A stretch of 64,000 bases of DNA, from the NCBI GenBank assembly GCA_016190375.1, contig JACPQR010000051.1, positions 1-64,000 on the forward strand, in the 5' to 3' direction. Position 1 is the first letter of the stretch, and each line of letters opens with the position of its first letter. Shown here piece after piece: positions 43,558-54,546 of this stretch. This DNA is from Deltaproteobacteria bacterium (lineage in GTDB: Bacteria > Myxococcota_A > Polyangia > JACPQR01). A program made the translations under genes and the position numbers. The notes below the pieces were generated by a model. That model saw only the letters and a program-made list of their open reading frames with translations, ran no database searches and was not told where the DNA came from.

Positions 43558-44315
43558 TGAAGCATCCTGCCCTTGCCGTTTCCGCCCGGCGCGCCGTCGT
43601 CCTCGTCGTCGTCGGGGACGACCTTGAGGTGCGCGGGGCGCCTGGGCGGCCTGGCCTTGGGCGGGCCGAAGAGCTTCAGGCGCAGTCGCGATGGCCGCCA
43701 CAAGCCCGTCACGAGGAGCGCGCCGGCGGCCATCCCGCCGAAGTGCGCCGACACGCTCACTCCGTCCAGCCGCGCAGCGGCATACAGCACGTTCAGACCG
43801 ACGAGGATCAGGACGAAGTGCTTCCCCTTCAGTGGAAGCACGCCGAAGAAGTAGATGGGGAGGTTCGGGTAGAGGATGCCGAAGGCGATCATCAGACCGT
43901 CCACCGCGCCGGAGGCTCCGAGGACCGGGGTGTTGGAGCCCAGCATCTCTCCCACGGCGACCACGGTGAGCCCGGCGAAGAGCCCCGTGAGCAGATAGAA
44001 CTTGAGGAACGGACGCGTGCCCCAGCGCTGCTCGAGGAGCGCGCCCACGAGCCACAGGCCCAGCATGTTGAACAGGAGGTGCGACGGATCGTTCGGGTGG
44101 TGAAGCCACAGGTACGTGAAGAGCTGCCAGATGTGAGGAGGCCAGCCCGTGACCTTCTCCGGGAAGAGCGCGAGCTCCTCGATCATCGCGAGGAGCCCGA
44201 TCCAGTTGATCACGACGAGCTCGATCACGTACATCGCGCCGCAGACGATCAGGATCGCCTTCACCGCCGGGGTGAACTTCGGCAGGCTGAGCTGCGGTGC
44301 GCCGTAGCCGGACAT
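43554..44315 (-). CDS. rhomboid-family intramembrane serine protease
   Basis: A 253-residue protein with about six membrane helices. The active-site Ser lies in LGASGAVDG and the catalytic His in VSAHFGGMAAG. HLLFNMLGLWLVG is the preceding conserved helix, with HxxxN. All catalytic residues are present, so it should cleave membrane proteins within the bilayer. The C-terminal 50 residues are a basic then acidic cytoplasmic tail. TATCCT ends 10 bases before the ATG. It is followed by the coupled hydrolase gene. Confidence 0.92.
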   Translation of the reverse strand: MSGYGAPQLSLPKFTPAVKAILIVCGAMYVIELVVINWIGLLAMIEELALFPEKVTGWPPHIWQLFTYLWLHHPNDPSHLLFNMLGLWLVGALLEQRWGTRPFLKFYLLTGLFAGLTVVAVGEMLGSNTPVLGASGAVDGLMIAFGILYPNLPIYFFGVLPLKGKHFVLILVGLNVLYAAARLDGVSVSAHFGGMAAGALLVTGLWRPSRLRLKLFGPPKARPPRRPAHLKVVPDDDEDDGAPGGNGKGRMLH

Positions 44316-44336
44316 GACGGTCGAAAGGATACCTCG

Positions 44337-45698
44337 TCAGCGCTCGACGTGCATGGCCGGCAGCCACTCGGGCAGGTCGCCGCGCACGACCAGCGCCGCC
44401 GCGGCCTTGCCCACCGCCACGCTCAGCACGGCGTCGAGCTCCCGGACGTTTCCGGGCCAGTCGTAGGCGCACAGCGCCTCGAGGGCGCCGTGGGTCAAGC
44501 CCTCGACACGCTTGCCCAGCGCGCGAGCGTGCCGGCGGACGATCGCGATCGCGAGCGGGCCGATGTCCTCGCGGCGCTCGCGCAGGGCCGGGACGCGCAG
44601 CGGGCCGCGCCGGAGGAGCTCCCAGATCGCGGCCTCGAGCCCCGGGCGTTCGCCCTCGGTCGCCGGATCGATCTGAGTCGAGCCGACGAGGCGAACTGCA
44701 CCCGCGGAGCAGCCCGCGGCGAGCTGCACCTGGCGAGCCGGCTCGAGCGCGGGCAAGTCGCGGACGTAGAGCGTCCCGGCCTGGGCCGCCCGGAGGGCGC
44801 GATCGACCCCGCCCTCGTCCAGTCCCACGGCGTCGACCAGCACGAACGGCCCCTCCTTGCGCGGGCTTCCCAGGTGTACCGCGCGGGCGACCCGGTCGCC
44901 GCCGGCGCCGCGCTCGGCCACGATGAGGACTCCCCGGTCGTCGGGGGCCGTCCGTGCGAGCTGCGCGATGAGGGCCGCCATCGCGGCGCTGCGCGACACG
45001 AGCTGGGCGTCATCCGGGGCCAGCGCGAGACCGACGCGGCGGCGCTCCTCGGCCAGCGCCAGGGTGAGCTCCTCGATCTGCAGGCGCAGCGCGGCGTCAC
45101 GCAGGGCGGCGCGCATGGCGGCCTCGGCAGCGGCAACCGGAGGGCCGAGCCTTCGCCCGGCCTCCGAGATCGCCCGGATCAAGCGACGACCGAGGCGGCG
45201 CCCGTCGGCGCGGGGCGGCAGCAAGAGGACACCGTGGACGTCGGTCTCGGTGGTGAGCGGGATGGCGGCGACGCAGCCCAGATCGTCCAGCGCCTTCAGG
45301 ACCGGGCGCAGGCCGGCCTCGCGCACGGCCCTGTCCTCGACCTCGTCCCGCAGGAGCGCCTCGCGGGGCCCCGCGAGCAGCGCGACGAGGCCTCCGCCGA
45401 GACCGGGCTCGGAGAAGCGGACCGGAGTGAAACCCTCGATGCGCGCGAGACGGTCGGGGTCGATGGTCGCGAGCGCCAGCGTGCCGGAGGCCGAATCGAA
45501 GGCGCCGGCGAGCGGCCGGAGCGTGGTCTCCGCGAGGTCCTCGGAGTGCGGCGCGCCGAAGGCGCCCTGAACCGCGCTCTCGACGGCATGGAGGACGTTT
45601 CGGTCGCGAAGGCGCACGAGCAGCCAGGCGGAGAGGACGACGGCCGCCACGGTCACGGCAAGAGCAGGCCACAACACTATGGGATCGACATGGAGCAC
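44337..45698 (-). CDS. membrane-anchored degenerate sigma-54 activator-like (AAA+) protein
   Basis: A 453-residue protein. An N-terminal membrane helix (about 7-28) is followed by a GAF-like region (about 60-200) and a long helix. From about residue 225 the sequence follows a sigma-54 interaction AAA+ domain, but it is decayed. The Walker A site reads VAERGAGGDRVARA with no Lys, and there is no GAFTGA loop. Yet the late motifs LRERREDIGPLAIAIVRRH and YDWPGNVRELDAVL are well kept. It cannot bind ATP normally or contact sigma-54. There is no HTH at the end. It is likely a pseudo-activator that works by protein contact. It is divergent from the Fpg-like gene by 26 bases. Confidence 0.8.
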   Translation of the reverse strand: MLHVDPIVLWPALAVTVAAVVLSAWLLVRLRDRNVLHAVESAVQGAFGAPHSEDLAETTLRPLAGAFDSASGTLALATIDPDRLARIEGFTPVRFSEPGLGGGLVALLAGPREALLRDEVEDRAVREAGLRPVLKALDDLGCVAAIPLTTETDVHGVLLLPPRADGRRLGRRLIRAISEAGRRLGPPVAAAEAAMRAALRDAALRLQIEELTLALAEERRRVGLALAPDDAQLVSRSAAMAALIAQLARTAPDDRGVLIVAERGAGGDRVARAVHLGSPRKEGPFVLVDAVGLDEGGVDRALRAAQAGTLYVRDLPALEPARQVQLAAGCSAGAVRLVGSTQIDPATEGERPGLEAAIWELLRRGPLRVPALRERREDIGPLAIAIVRRHARALGKRVEGLTHGALEALCAYDWPGNVRELDAVLSVAVGKAAAALVVRGDLPEWLPAMHVER

Positions 45699-45724
45699 CG
45701 GGAGGGCATGATAGGCGATCGGCG

Positions 45725-48603
<2,879 letters not shown>

Positions 48604-48638
48604 TGCTAGTCTTGCGCGCTCACACGGACGAAGGAGAG

Positions 48639-49508
48639 ATGGTTTTGACGAACGAGCAGCTCCGCAGCATCCCGCTCTTCGCCGGCATGACGGACGAGGC
48701 CCTGACGCGATTGCGCGCGGCGTTCGAGGACGTCGAGCTGCCGGCCGGCACGGTGCTCTGCCGCGCCGCCGACCAGGCAAGCGAGTTCTACGTCCTGGCG
48801 CGCGGCCGCGTGAGCCTGTCGGACGGCGACAGGGTGACCTTCGAGCTCACGCCGCCCGCGTCGATCGGAGAGCTGGGTGCGCTGTGCAACCTCGCGAGGA
48901 GCGTCGATGTCACGGTCCGGGAGTCGTCGGTGATCTGGCGGATCGGCCGCGACGCGCTCCTCGACCTGCTCAAGACCGACAGCGACATCGGCTCGCTCTT
49001 CTACCAGAACCTCGCCGGCGCGGTCGCCGACAAGCTGCGGCGCGATCAGCTCCGCATGCAGGACATGCGCCACAACCTGATCGCGACCCAGCGCCAGATG
49101 AAGGACCTGCGCACCTACGTGCTCGAGAGCGAGGACACGCCGGTCAGCGATCGGGTGCACGACGTCCTCGTGGATCTCATCGACCACAACAGGCGCATCA
49201 ACTACCGCGTGACGCCGCCCGGGCCGCTCCCGGCGACGGTCCACCTCGACGGCTGCGACGAGATCCCGATCCTCGAGCTGTCGCGCACCCACTTCTCGTT
49301 CCTCTCGCCCGGCGGCGCCGTGCCCAACGAGAAGGGAAGCGTCGCCGGCGTCATGATGCTGGGCGGCCCCGAGATCCCCATCGTCGGCAAGGTGCACCGC
49401 GTCCTCGGCGACCGGGTCACGATCGAGCTCGGCGACCTCATCGACGACTACGCCGCCATCCTCGAGGGCTACCTCTCGCGGGTGCAGATGGTCGACTTCG
49501 TGGTGTGA
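48639..49508 (+). CDS. cyclic-nucleotide-binding-domain protein with PilZ-like C-terminus
   Basis: A 289-residue protein. Residues about 8-125 form a cNMP-binding beta-roll (IPLFAGMTDEALTRL, GELGALCNLARSVDV). A helical linker follows. The C-terminal 100 residues start RRINYRV, which resembles the RxxxR motif of PilZ domains, but the second NxSxxG motif is degenerate (LELSRTHFSF). AAGGAG lies close to ATG 48639, and TTG 48645 would have better spacing. TGCTAGTCT at 48604 may be the promoter. It probably acts as a second-messenger sensor without a DNA-binding domain. Confidence 0.75.
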   Translation: MVLTNEQLRSIPLFAGMTDEALTRLRAAFEDVELPAGTVLCRAADQASEFYVLARGRVSLSDGDRVTFELTPPASIGELGALCNLARSVDVTVRESSVIWRIGRDALLDLLKTDSDIGSLFYQNLAGAVADKLRRDQLRMQDMRHNLIATQRQMKDLRTYVLESEDTPVSDRVHDVLVDLIDHNRRINYRVTPPGPLPATVHLDGCDEIPILELSRTHFSFLSPGGAVPNEKGSVAGVMMLGGPEIPIVGKVHRVLGDRVTIELGDLIDDYAAILEGYLSRVQMVDFVV

Positions 49509-49537
49509 GGGCGTCGTGCGAGGCGTCTCCCGTGCTG

Positions 49538-50332
49538 TCACAAGCAGTAGCGGCCGGGCCGGTGCTGGGAAAGGAGCTCGCGCGTGCTCGGGCCGTTCAT
49601 GAAAGTGAACGACGGCGCGCCCGACTCGTCGTCTTCGAGGTCGAGTGGGATGCCGCTGGCGTCGCGCGCGCTCAGGGCGCCGATCTCGAGGATCCCGCCG
49701 GGCGCGAGCCTGGTGGCGAAATCGATCACCTCCGCGGTCCCGGCCTGTCGCGGCAGGAACCTGCAGGCCGGCTCGCCGGCTGCGCCGACGCGGCACAGCC
49801 AGCTGAATGTGCCGCCGATGGCAGAGTCGCCCTCGCCGTCGACGGCCGTGACCGTGACGACCAATCCGTCGGAACCGTCGTGGCGGGCGAAGCGGCGCAG
49901 GTCGCTGACGGTGAACGCGTAGGCGTCGTCGTTCATCGAGTTGTCGCAGACGAGGCCGTCGAACCCCCACCATCCCCGCGAGGTCCGCACCGCCAGGTCG
50001 CAGCTCACGAAGTCGCCGCCGCGATCCTGCTCGACGATCCGGGCGGCGTGGAACGCGGACCCGGCGACGTGCGCGAGCCTCGGCTCGTGCGAGCGCGCTC
50101 GAACGTCGGGCTCGCAGATCCGCGGAGCGTCATTGCCCCCGCTGGCCAGGTGCGCGGCGCAGAGGGCTTCGAGCGAGGCGAACGGGCCGCGATCGGGCCG
50201 ACGCATGGCGAGCCGCGCCGCACCCGCCGGGCAGCCGCGGGCGACGGCACCCTGGCGCGGCGGCGTCGCGGGCGGCGGCACGGAGCACGCCGCCAGCACG
50301 ACCGCGGCGATCACGTTGGTGGCGGGACGCAT
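49538..50332 (-). CDS. lipoprotein of unknown function
   Basis: A 264-residue lipoprotein (Cys16 in VVLAAC). The body is beta-rich, with paired Cys (GCPAG, ICEPD, FVSCDL, LVCDNS, WLCRVG) and a GWWGFDGLVCDN motif repeated in spirit. No enzymatic motif is seen. I do not recognise the family. It is flanked by the convergent cNMP protein and, upstream, by the transposase gene. TGATACGGC is a possible -10, well upstream of the ATG. Confidence 0.75.
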   Translation of the reverse strand: MRPATNVIAAVVLAACSVPPPATPPRQGAVARGCPAGAARLAMRRPDRGPFASLEALCAAHLASGGNDAPRICEPDVRARSHEPRLAHVAGSAFHAARIVEQDRGGDFVSCDLAVRTSRGWWGFDGLVCDNSMNDDAYAFTVSDLRRFARHDGSDGLVVTVTAVDGEGDSAIGGTFSWLCRVGAAGEPACRFLPRQAGTAEVIDFATRLAPGGILEIGALSARDASGIPLDLEDDESGAPSFTFMNGPSTRELLSQHRPGRYCL

Positions 50333-50379
50333 GGCGTCGCCTGAGCAACGGCTGGAGCCCGGGAAATCATTCCGCCGTA

Positions 50380-51006
50380 TCACGACGTTCCTCGGTGCCA
50401 CCCTGCCCGGAGAAGCCAGCTTCGGGGCGCGGGCAGAATCGCGGCGAGCTCGGGGCAGCACGACGAGTACGGGTCGGTGAAGTCGGCCGGCAGCAGCTTT
50501 CCGACCTGAGCCATGTGCCGGCGGTGGTTGTTTCGAATGTAGCGGATCGCATTGCGCGTCTCCGTGGGGGTGCGAAGGACGCGCGAGTGATAGCGGTCGC
50601 CTACGACCCGGCCCCTGCGCCCCATCATGCGGTTCAGGCCCTTTGCCAGCCTGACCGACAAGCCCTTGATCGCGCGTCCGAGGGCGACCGTGTCGCCGGT
50701 CTCGGCCATCAGGTGGATGTGCTCGCCCTGAACCGAGAACTCCACGAGCCTGACGCCGAACCGGTCCCCTCCGAGCCTCAGGGCCTTCTCGATCACCCGG
50801 AAGGAGCGGCGGCTGCGCAGGTTGTAGACCCACGGGGCCACGGTGAGGGTCACGTGGATGGGCAGGCACCGGCCGAGCTCGTCCCGGCAGCGGTGCGGCA
50901 CGCCCGGGGATTCACCACGGGGCTTGCGGCCGGCCCCCGAGCGTTTTCCGCCCCAGGAACGGAAGACGAACTCGGTTTGCCGGGGCTGCTTCGGTTGGGT
51001 CGCCAT
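50380..51006 (-). CDS. REP-associated tyrosine transposase (RAYT, Y1/HUH family)
   Basis: A 208-residue single-strand transposase of the IS200-like Y1 class. The HUH motif is present as HIH in VQGEHIHLMAE, and the catalytic Tyr lies in RNAIRYIRNNHRRH. The N-terminal LPIHVTLTV and GDRYHSRVLRTPTETRN are typical RAYT signatures. RAYTs are domesticated single-copy transposases linked to REP elements. There are no IS ends around it, and the REP-like repeats at 2206-2344 and 21321-21350 are candidate substrates. The C-terminal 35 residues are less conserved. Confidence 0.88.
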   Translation of the reverse strand: MATQPKQPRQTEFVFRSWGGKRSGAGRKPRGESPGVPHRCRDELGRCLPIHVTLTVAPWVYNLRSRRSFRVIEKALRLGGDRFGVRLVEFSVQGEHIHLMAETGDTVALGRAIKGLSVRLAKGLNRMMGRRGRVVGDRYHSRVLRTPTETRNAIRYIRNNHRRHMAQVGKLLPADFTDPYSSCCPELAAILPAPRSWLLRAGWHRGTS

Positions 51007-51032
51007 GATGGCGCCAGTTTGAATGGGCGTAC

Positions 51033-51059
51033 ATTATCCGAAGGCGGCGCCAGCGTCAA
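51033..51059 (-). promoter_or_regulatory. candidate promoter of the RAYT gene
   Basis: On the minus strand TTGACG (51054-51059), a 15-base spacer and GATAAT (51033-51038). The spacer is short. The ATG lies 26 bases downstream. Confidence 0.35.
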
Positions 51060-51084
51060 GCGAGGAGGTGATGCCGTTTCGGGG

Positions 51085-51406
51085 CGGTCGCGGTAGCGGC
51101 GCCGTCGCGGTCCCGGTCGGGGTCGCGGTCGCGGTCGCGGTCGCGGCGCGGTCGCCGTCACGGTCGCGGTCACGGTCGCGGCGCGGTCGCGGTCGCGGCG
51201 CGGTCGCGGTCGCGGTCGCGGTCGCGGTCGCGGTCACGGTCGCGGTCGCGGTCACGGTCGCGGTCGCGGTCGCGGCGCGGTCGCGGTCGCGGTCACCGTC
51301 GGGGTCACGGTCGCGGCGCCGTCGCGGTCGCGGTCACGGTCGCGGTCACGGTCACGGTCGCGGTCGCGGTCGCGGTCGCGGTCGCGGTCGCGGCCGCGGT
51401 CGCGGC
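51085..51406. repeat. GGTCGC hexanucleotide satellite with CACGGT and CGCGGC interruptions
   Basis: About 320 bases of tandem GGTCGC with regular variants (GGTCAC, GGCGCG, CGTCGG), lying between the RAYT gene and rnc. The frames it opens are Arg-Asp, Val-Ala or Gly-Arg dipeptides with no signal peptide or start context, so I treat it as non-coding. The unit resembles the Asp-X codon hexamers of the lipoprotein tethers and could be a relic of a tether gene or a slippage product. Confidence 0.7.
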
Positions 51407-51429
51407 TGCTCGGGTTGGCGCCGTCTCCC

Positions 51430-52131
51430 CTACCCCCTCTCCTTGGCCACGCGGTCGAGGGCGGCGCGGGCGGCGGCTTGCTCGGCGGCCTTCTTGCTCC
51501 GGCCCGAGCCACGGCCCCAGGGCTCGCCGGCGATCAGGATCTCGACCTCGAACTCCTTGTCGTGGTCGGGGCCGGTCGCCTCGCGGACGACGTAGATCGG
51601 AGTCTCGCGGTGGCGCTCCTGCACGATCTCCTGCAGCCGGGTCTTCGCGTCGACGGTCTCGCCGCGCTCGACGGCGGACAGGGCGCGAGAGAAGTGGCGG
51701 CGCACGATCTCCTCGACGGGCGCGATGCCGCCGTCGAGGTAGACGGCCGCGAGGATGGCCTCGAGCGCGTCGGCCAGCATGCTCGGACGGTCGCGGCCAC
51801 CCGTGCGCTCCTCGCCCTTTCCGAGGCTCAGAGCCAAGCCCACGTCCAGCGCGCGGGCGACCTGCGCCAGCGAGTGCTCCGAGACGACGCGGGAGTGCGC
51901 GCGCGACAGGGCTCCCTCGCGGGCATCGCCGAGGAGCTCCATGAGGATCTCGCTGACGGCGAGGTCGAGCACTCCGTCGCCGAGGAACTCCAGGCGCTCG
52001 TTGTCCGGACCCGAGTCGGGGTTCTCGTTGACGTACGAGCGGTGGGTGAGCGCGATCCGCAGGCGATCGGGATCGCGGAACTCGTAGCCGAGCCGGGCGG
52101 CGAGATCGAGGACCGCGCGTTCGAGGGCCAT
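51430..52131 (-). CDS. rnc: ribonuclease III
   Basis: A 233-residue dsRNA endonuclease. The catalytic signature is NERLEFLGDGVLDLAVSEIL with the acidic residues in place. ADALEAILAAVYLDGG is the second acidic helix. The dsRNA-binding domain (about 160-230) runs from DAKTRLQEIVQERHRE to SKKAAEQAAARAAL. It matures rRNA and decays RNA in the cytoplasm. The Ser of the usual GDSVL signature is Gly here. TAGACT occurs 11 bases before the start. It is not next to era, its common neighbour. Confidence 0.95.
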   Translation of the reverse strand: MALERAVLDLAARLGYEFRDPDRLRIALTHRSYVNENPDSGPDNERLEFLGDGVLDLAVSEILMELLGDAREGALSRAHSRVVSEHSLAQVARALDVGLALSLGKGEERTGGRDRPSMLADALEAILAAVYLDGGIAPVEEIVRRHFSRALSAVERGETVDAKTRLQEIVQERHRETPIYVVREATGPDHDKEFEVEILIAGEPWGRGSGRSKKAAEQAAARAALDRVAKERG

Positions 52132-52145
52132 CGGCGTACCCGAGT

Positions 52146-53834
52146 CTAGAGCTGGAACCAGCCGATGCACGAGCCCCGCTGGCAGGACTCGCCCGGGAGG
52201 CAAGCCTCCCCGCACTCGCCGCAGTTGGTCTGGCTCCAGTTCAGGTCTACGCAGCCCGGCTGTCCGAAGATGATGCCGTTGCAGCAGACGCCTTGCCGGC
52301 AGTCGATGTCGCACTCGCCGCCGACGCACTCGCCGGCCGCGCACTGCGTGTCCTCGGGACACCGGGTGTCGCAGTCGCCGCAGAAGTTCGAGTCGGTCAG
52401 CGTGTCGGTGCAGCCATCCTGGCCGCAGTCGGTCAGGCCCATCTCCTCGCAGCTCTGACACTCGCCGCGCGTGCAGATCCGCGCGTCCTCGGGGCACACC
52501 ACCTCGCAGCCGCCGCAGTTTTGCGGATCCGCTCCCAGCGAGGTGCAAGAGCCGTCGCAGAGCTCGGTCCAGCCCTCGACCTCGATGCACCTGCACTCAC
52601 CGCGGTCGCAGCTCGCCGCGCCCTCGCAGGCCGCCCCGCAGGAGCCGCAGTTGTCGGTGTCGAAGAGGAGGTTCGTGCACCCTTCGCCTCCGCCCCATGC
52701 GTGCTCGCAGCACACGCTGGGCCCGAAGCACTGGTCGTCGCACTCGCCGCCCACGCAGTCGCCGCCCACGCATTGCGTCCCGGCTCCGCACACCGTCCCG
52801 CAGCCGCCGCAATTCTGCTGATCGACGTCGGTGTCGGCGCAGGCGTCGCCGCCGCAGTCGGTCAGGCCCATGTCCTCGCAGCTCTGGCAGCGACCGTTCG
52901 AGCACATGCGCGCGTCGTCGGGGCAGACGATCCCGCAGCCGCCGCAGTTCAGTGGATCCTTCCAGATCGCGACGCAGTCGTCGCCGCAGAGCTGGACCCA
53001 GCCCGGCCATTCGTTGCACCCGCACTCGCCGCGGCTGCACACCTCGGCGCCCTCGCAGGCGATGCCGCACTGTCCGCAGTTTCGGGGGTCGCCATTGAGG
53101 TCGGTGCAGCCCTGCGCGTTCCCCCACACGTCGTCGCAGCAGACGAACCCCTGCTGGCAGGCGACCCCGCACTCACCGCCGACGCACTCGCCTCCCACGC
53201 ACTGTGTGCCCGCGTCGCAGGGATTGCCGCAGGAACCGCAGTGGCGGCTGTCCGTGCCGAGATCGACGCACTTCTCTTCGCCGCAGTCGGCCAGGCCGAT
53301 CTCCTCGCAGGTCCGGCACTCGCTCTCGCGGCAGACCGGGGTCTCGCCCTCGCAGACCGTGCCGCAGACGCCACAGTTGAAGCTGTCCACGTCGAGCAAC
53401 GTGCAGCCCACGACGCCCCCGCCCCACGCGTTCGCGCAGCAGGTCGCGCCCCAGTCCTCGCACGACTGGTTGCAGTCGGCGTCGCCGTCGGCGTCCGTGT
53501 CCGAGTCGGTGTCCGTATCCGAGTCCGAGTCCGAGTCCGTGTCGGTGTCCGAGTCCGTGTCGGTGTCCGAGTCCGTGTCGGTGTCCGAGTCCGTGTCGGT
53601 GTCCGAGTCCGTGTCGGTGTCCGAGTCCGTGTCGGCGTCCGAGTCCGTGTCGGTGTCCGAGTCCGTGTCGGCGTCCGAGTCCGTGTCGGCGTCCGAGTCG
53701 GCGTCTCCGTCACCACCCGCGGCGGGCGACAGGCGGTCCAGGTCGGCGTCGAGCAGGCACGAGCAGCCCGTGGGGCCGAAGAAGGGCAGGCAGGTCAGAA
53801 TGGCCAAGCGACAAGACTGCATGATGGGCTCCAT
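52146..53834 (-). CDS. Cys-rich lipoprotein with nine Stig1-like modules and acidic Asp-Thr/Ser tether
   Basis: About 562 residues from ATG 53834 (574 from 53870, which has a nearer GAGG). The lipobox is GPTGC with Cys24. A long Asp-Ser-Asp-Thr tether (about 53475-53710) follows. The mature part has about nine NCGxCGxxC modules, each with several disulfide-forming Cys, spaced by short CVGGEC and CCxxxWG phrases, like the Stig1 repeats common in myxobacterial surface proteins. No catalytic motif is seen. It is probably a disulfide-rigid adhesion or scaffold protein on the surface. It ends 15 bases from the rnc start. Confidence 0.85.
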   Translation of the reverse strand: MEPIMQSCRLAILTCLPFFGPTGCSCLLDADLDRLSPAAGGDGDADSDADTDSDADTDSDTDTDSDADTDSDTDTDSDTDTDSDTDTDSDTDTDSDTDTDSDSDSDTDTDSDTDADGDADCNQSCEDWGATCCANAWGGGVVGCTLLDVDSFNCGVCGTVCEGETPVCRESECRTCEEIGLADCGEEKCVDLGTDSRHCGSCGNPCDAGTQCVGGECVGGECGVACQQGFVCCDDVWGNAQGCTDLNGDPRNCGQCGIACEGAEVCSRGECGCNEWPGWVQLCGDDCVAIWKDPLNCGGCGIVCPDDARMCSNGRCQSCEDMGLTDCGGDACADTDVDQQNCGGCGTVCGAGTQCVGGDCVGGECDDQCFGPSVCCEHAWGGGEGCTNLLFDTDNCGSCGAACEGAASCDRGECRCIEVEGWTELCDGSCTSLGADPQNCGGCEVVCPEDARICTRGECQSCEEMGLTDCGQDGCTDTLTDSNFCGDCDTRCPEDTQCAAGECVGGECDIDCRQGVCCNGIIFGQPGCVDLNWSQTNCGECGEACLPGESCQRGSCIGWFQL

Positions 53835-53934
53835 CCGGCCACCGCGTGCTTCAAGCGGGCCGACCGTCATCATACCTCAGTCTCGCCCGGGATTGACCCG
53901 TGCCGATCCCTGTGCTTTATCCCGAGCCGACCTC

Positions 53935-54546
53935 ATGAGAATCCGGGTCATCGGCCTGACCGGCGGCATCGCCTCGGGCAAGAGCACCGTGAGCGGGATG
54001 CTGCGGCAGATGGGCGTCCCGGTGGTGGACGCGGACCTCCTGGCCCGCCAGGCGGTCGCGCCAGGGACGCCGGCGGAGCGGGAGATCCGTGAGGTCTTCG
54101 GCGCCGGCGTCTTCCGGCCCGACGGCTCGCTCGACCGCCAGGGGCTCGGCGACCTCGTGTTCGCGGACCCGGCCGCCCGTGCGCGGCTCAACGCGATCGT
54201 TCACCCGTTCATCCTGGCCCGGTCGCAGGAGGAGCTCCGGGCCCTGTCCGAGGCAGGCCACGGGATCGCCGTCTACGACGCGGCCCTGATACTCGAGAAC
54301 GGCCTCGGCGGCGCCATGGACGGCCTCATCGTCGTCTCCGTCCCCCAGGAGGTGCAGCTCGCGAGGCTCCGCGCGCGAGACGGGATCGACGAGGCGACCG
54401 CGATGGCCAGGATTCGCGCGCAGCTGCCGCTCGCCCAGAAGGCGGCGAGGGCTGATTGGCTCATCGACAACTCGAAGAGCCTCGACGAGACACGGCGGCA
54501 TGTCGAGCTGGTATGGTCGCTCGTCCGCGAGAGGTTCGGCGCATGA
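53935..54546 (+). CDS. coaE: dephospho-CoA kinase
   Basis: A 203-residue enzyme that phosphorylates dephospho-CoA in the last step of CoA synthesis. The P-loop is GLTGGIASGKST near the N-terminus, VVDADLLARQAV holds the acceptor Asp, and the lid region includes RDGIDEATAMARIRAQLP. Length is normal. TTTATC (13 bases upstream) may be its promoter. The stop overlaps the next start (ATGA, 54543-54546), so the SDR gene is translationally coupled. Confidence 0.95.
   Translation: MRIRVIGLTGGIASGKSTVSGMLRQMGVPVVDADLLARQAVAPGTPAEREIREVFGAGVFRPDGSLDRQGLGDLVFADPAARARLNAIVHPFILARSQEELRALSEAGHGIAVYDAALILENGLGGAMDGLIVVSVPQEVQLARLRARDGIDEATAMARIRAQLPLAQKAARADWLIDNSKSLDETRRHVELVWSLVRERFGA

Noticed and set aside
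51085..51406. A CRISPR array or coding Arg-Asp repeat in the GGTCGC satellite
   Set aside because: There are no unique spacers and the unit is only six bases; the open frames give simple dipeptides with no signal or start.
53475..53710. A CRISPR-like regular repeat
   Set aside because: It is the in-frame Asp-Ser-Asp-Thr tether of the lipoprotein, with codon-level variation and no spacers.
52293..54092. A 599-residue plus-strand frame rich in Val and Ala opposite the Cys-rich lipoprotein
   Set aside because: Shadow of the Cys/Asp-rich repeats on the other strand; composition is not protein-like.
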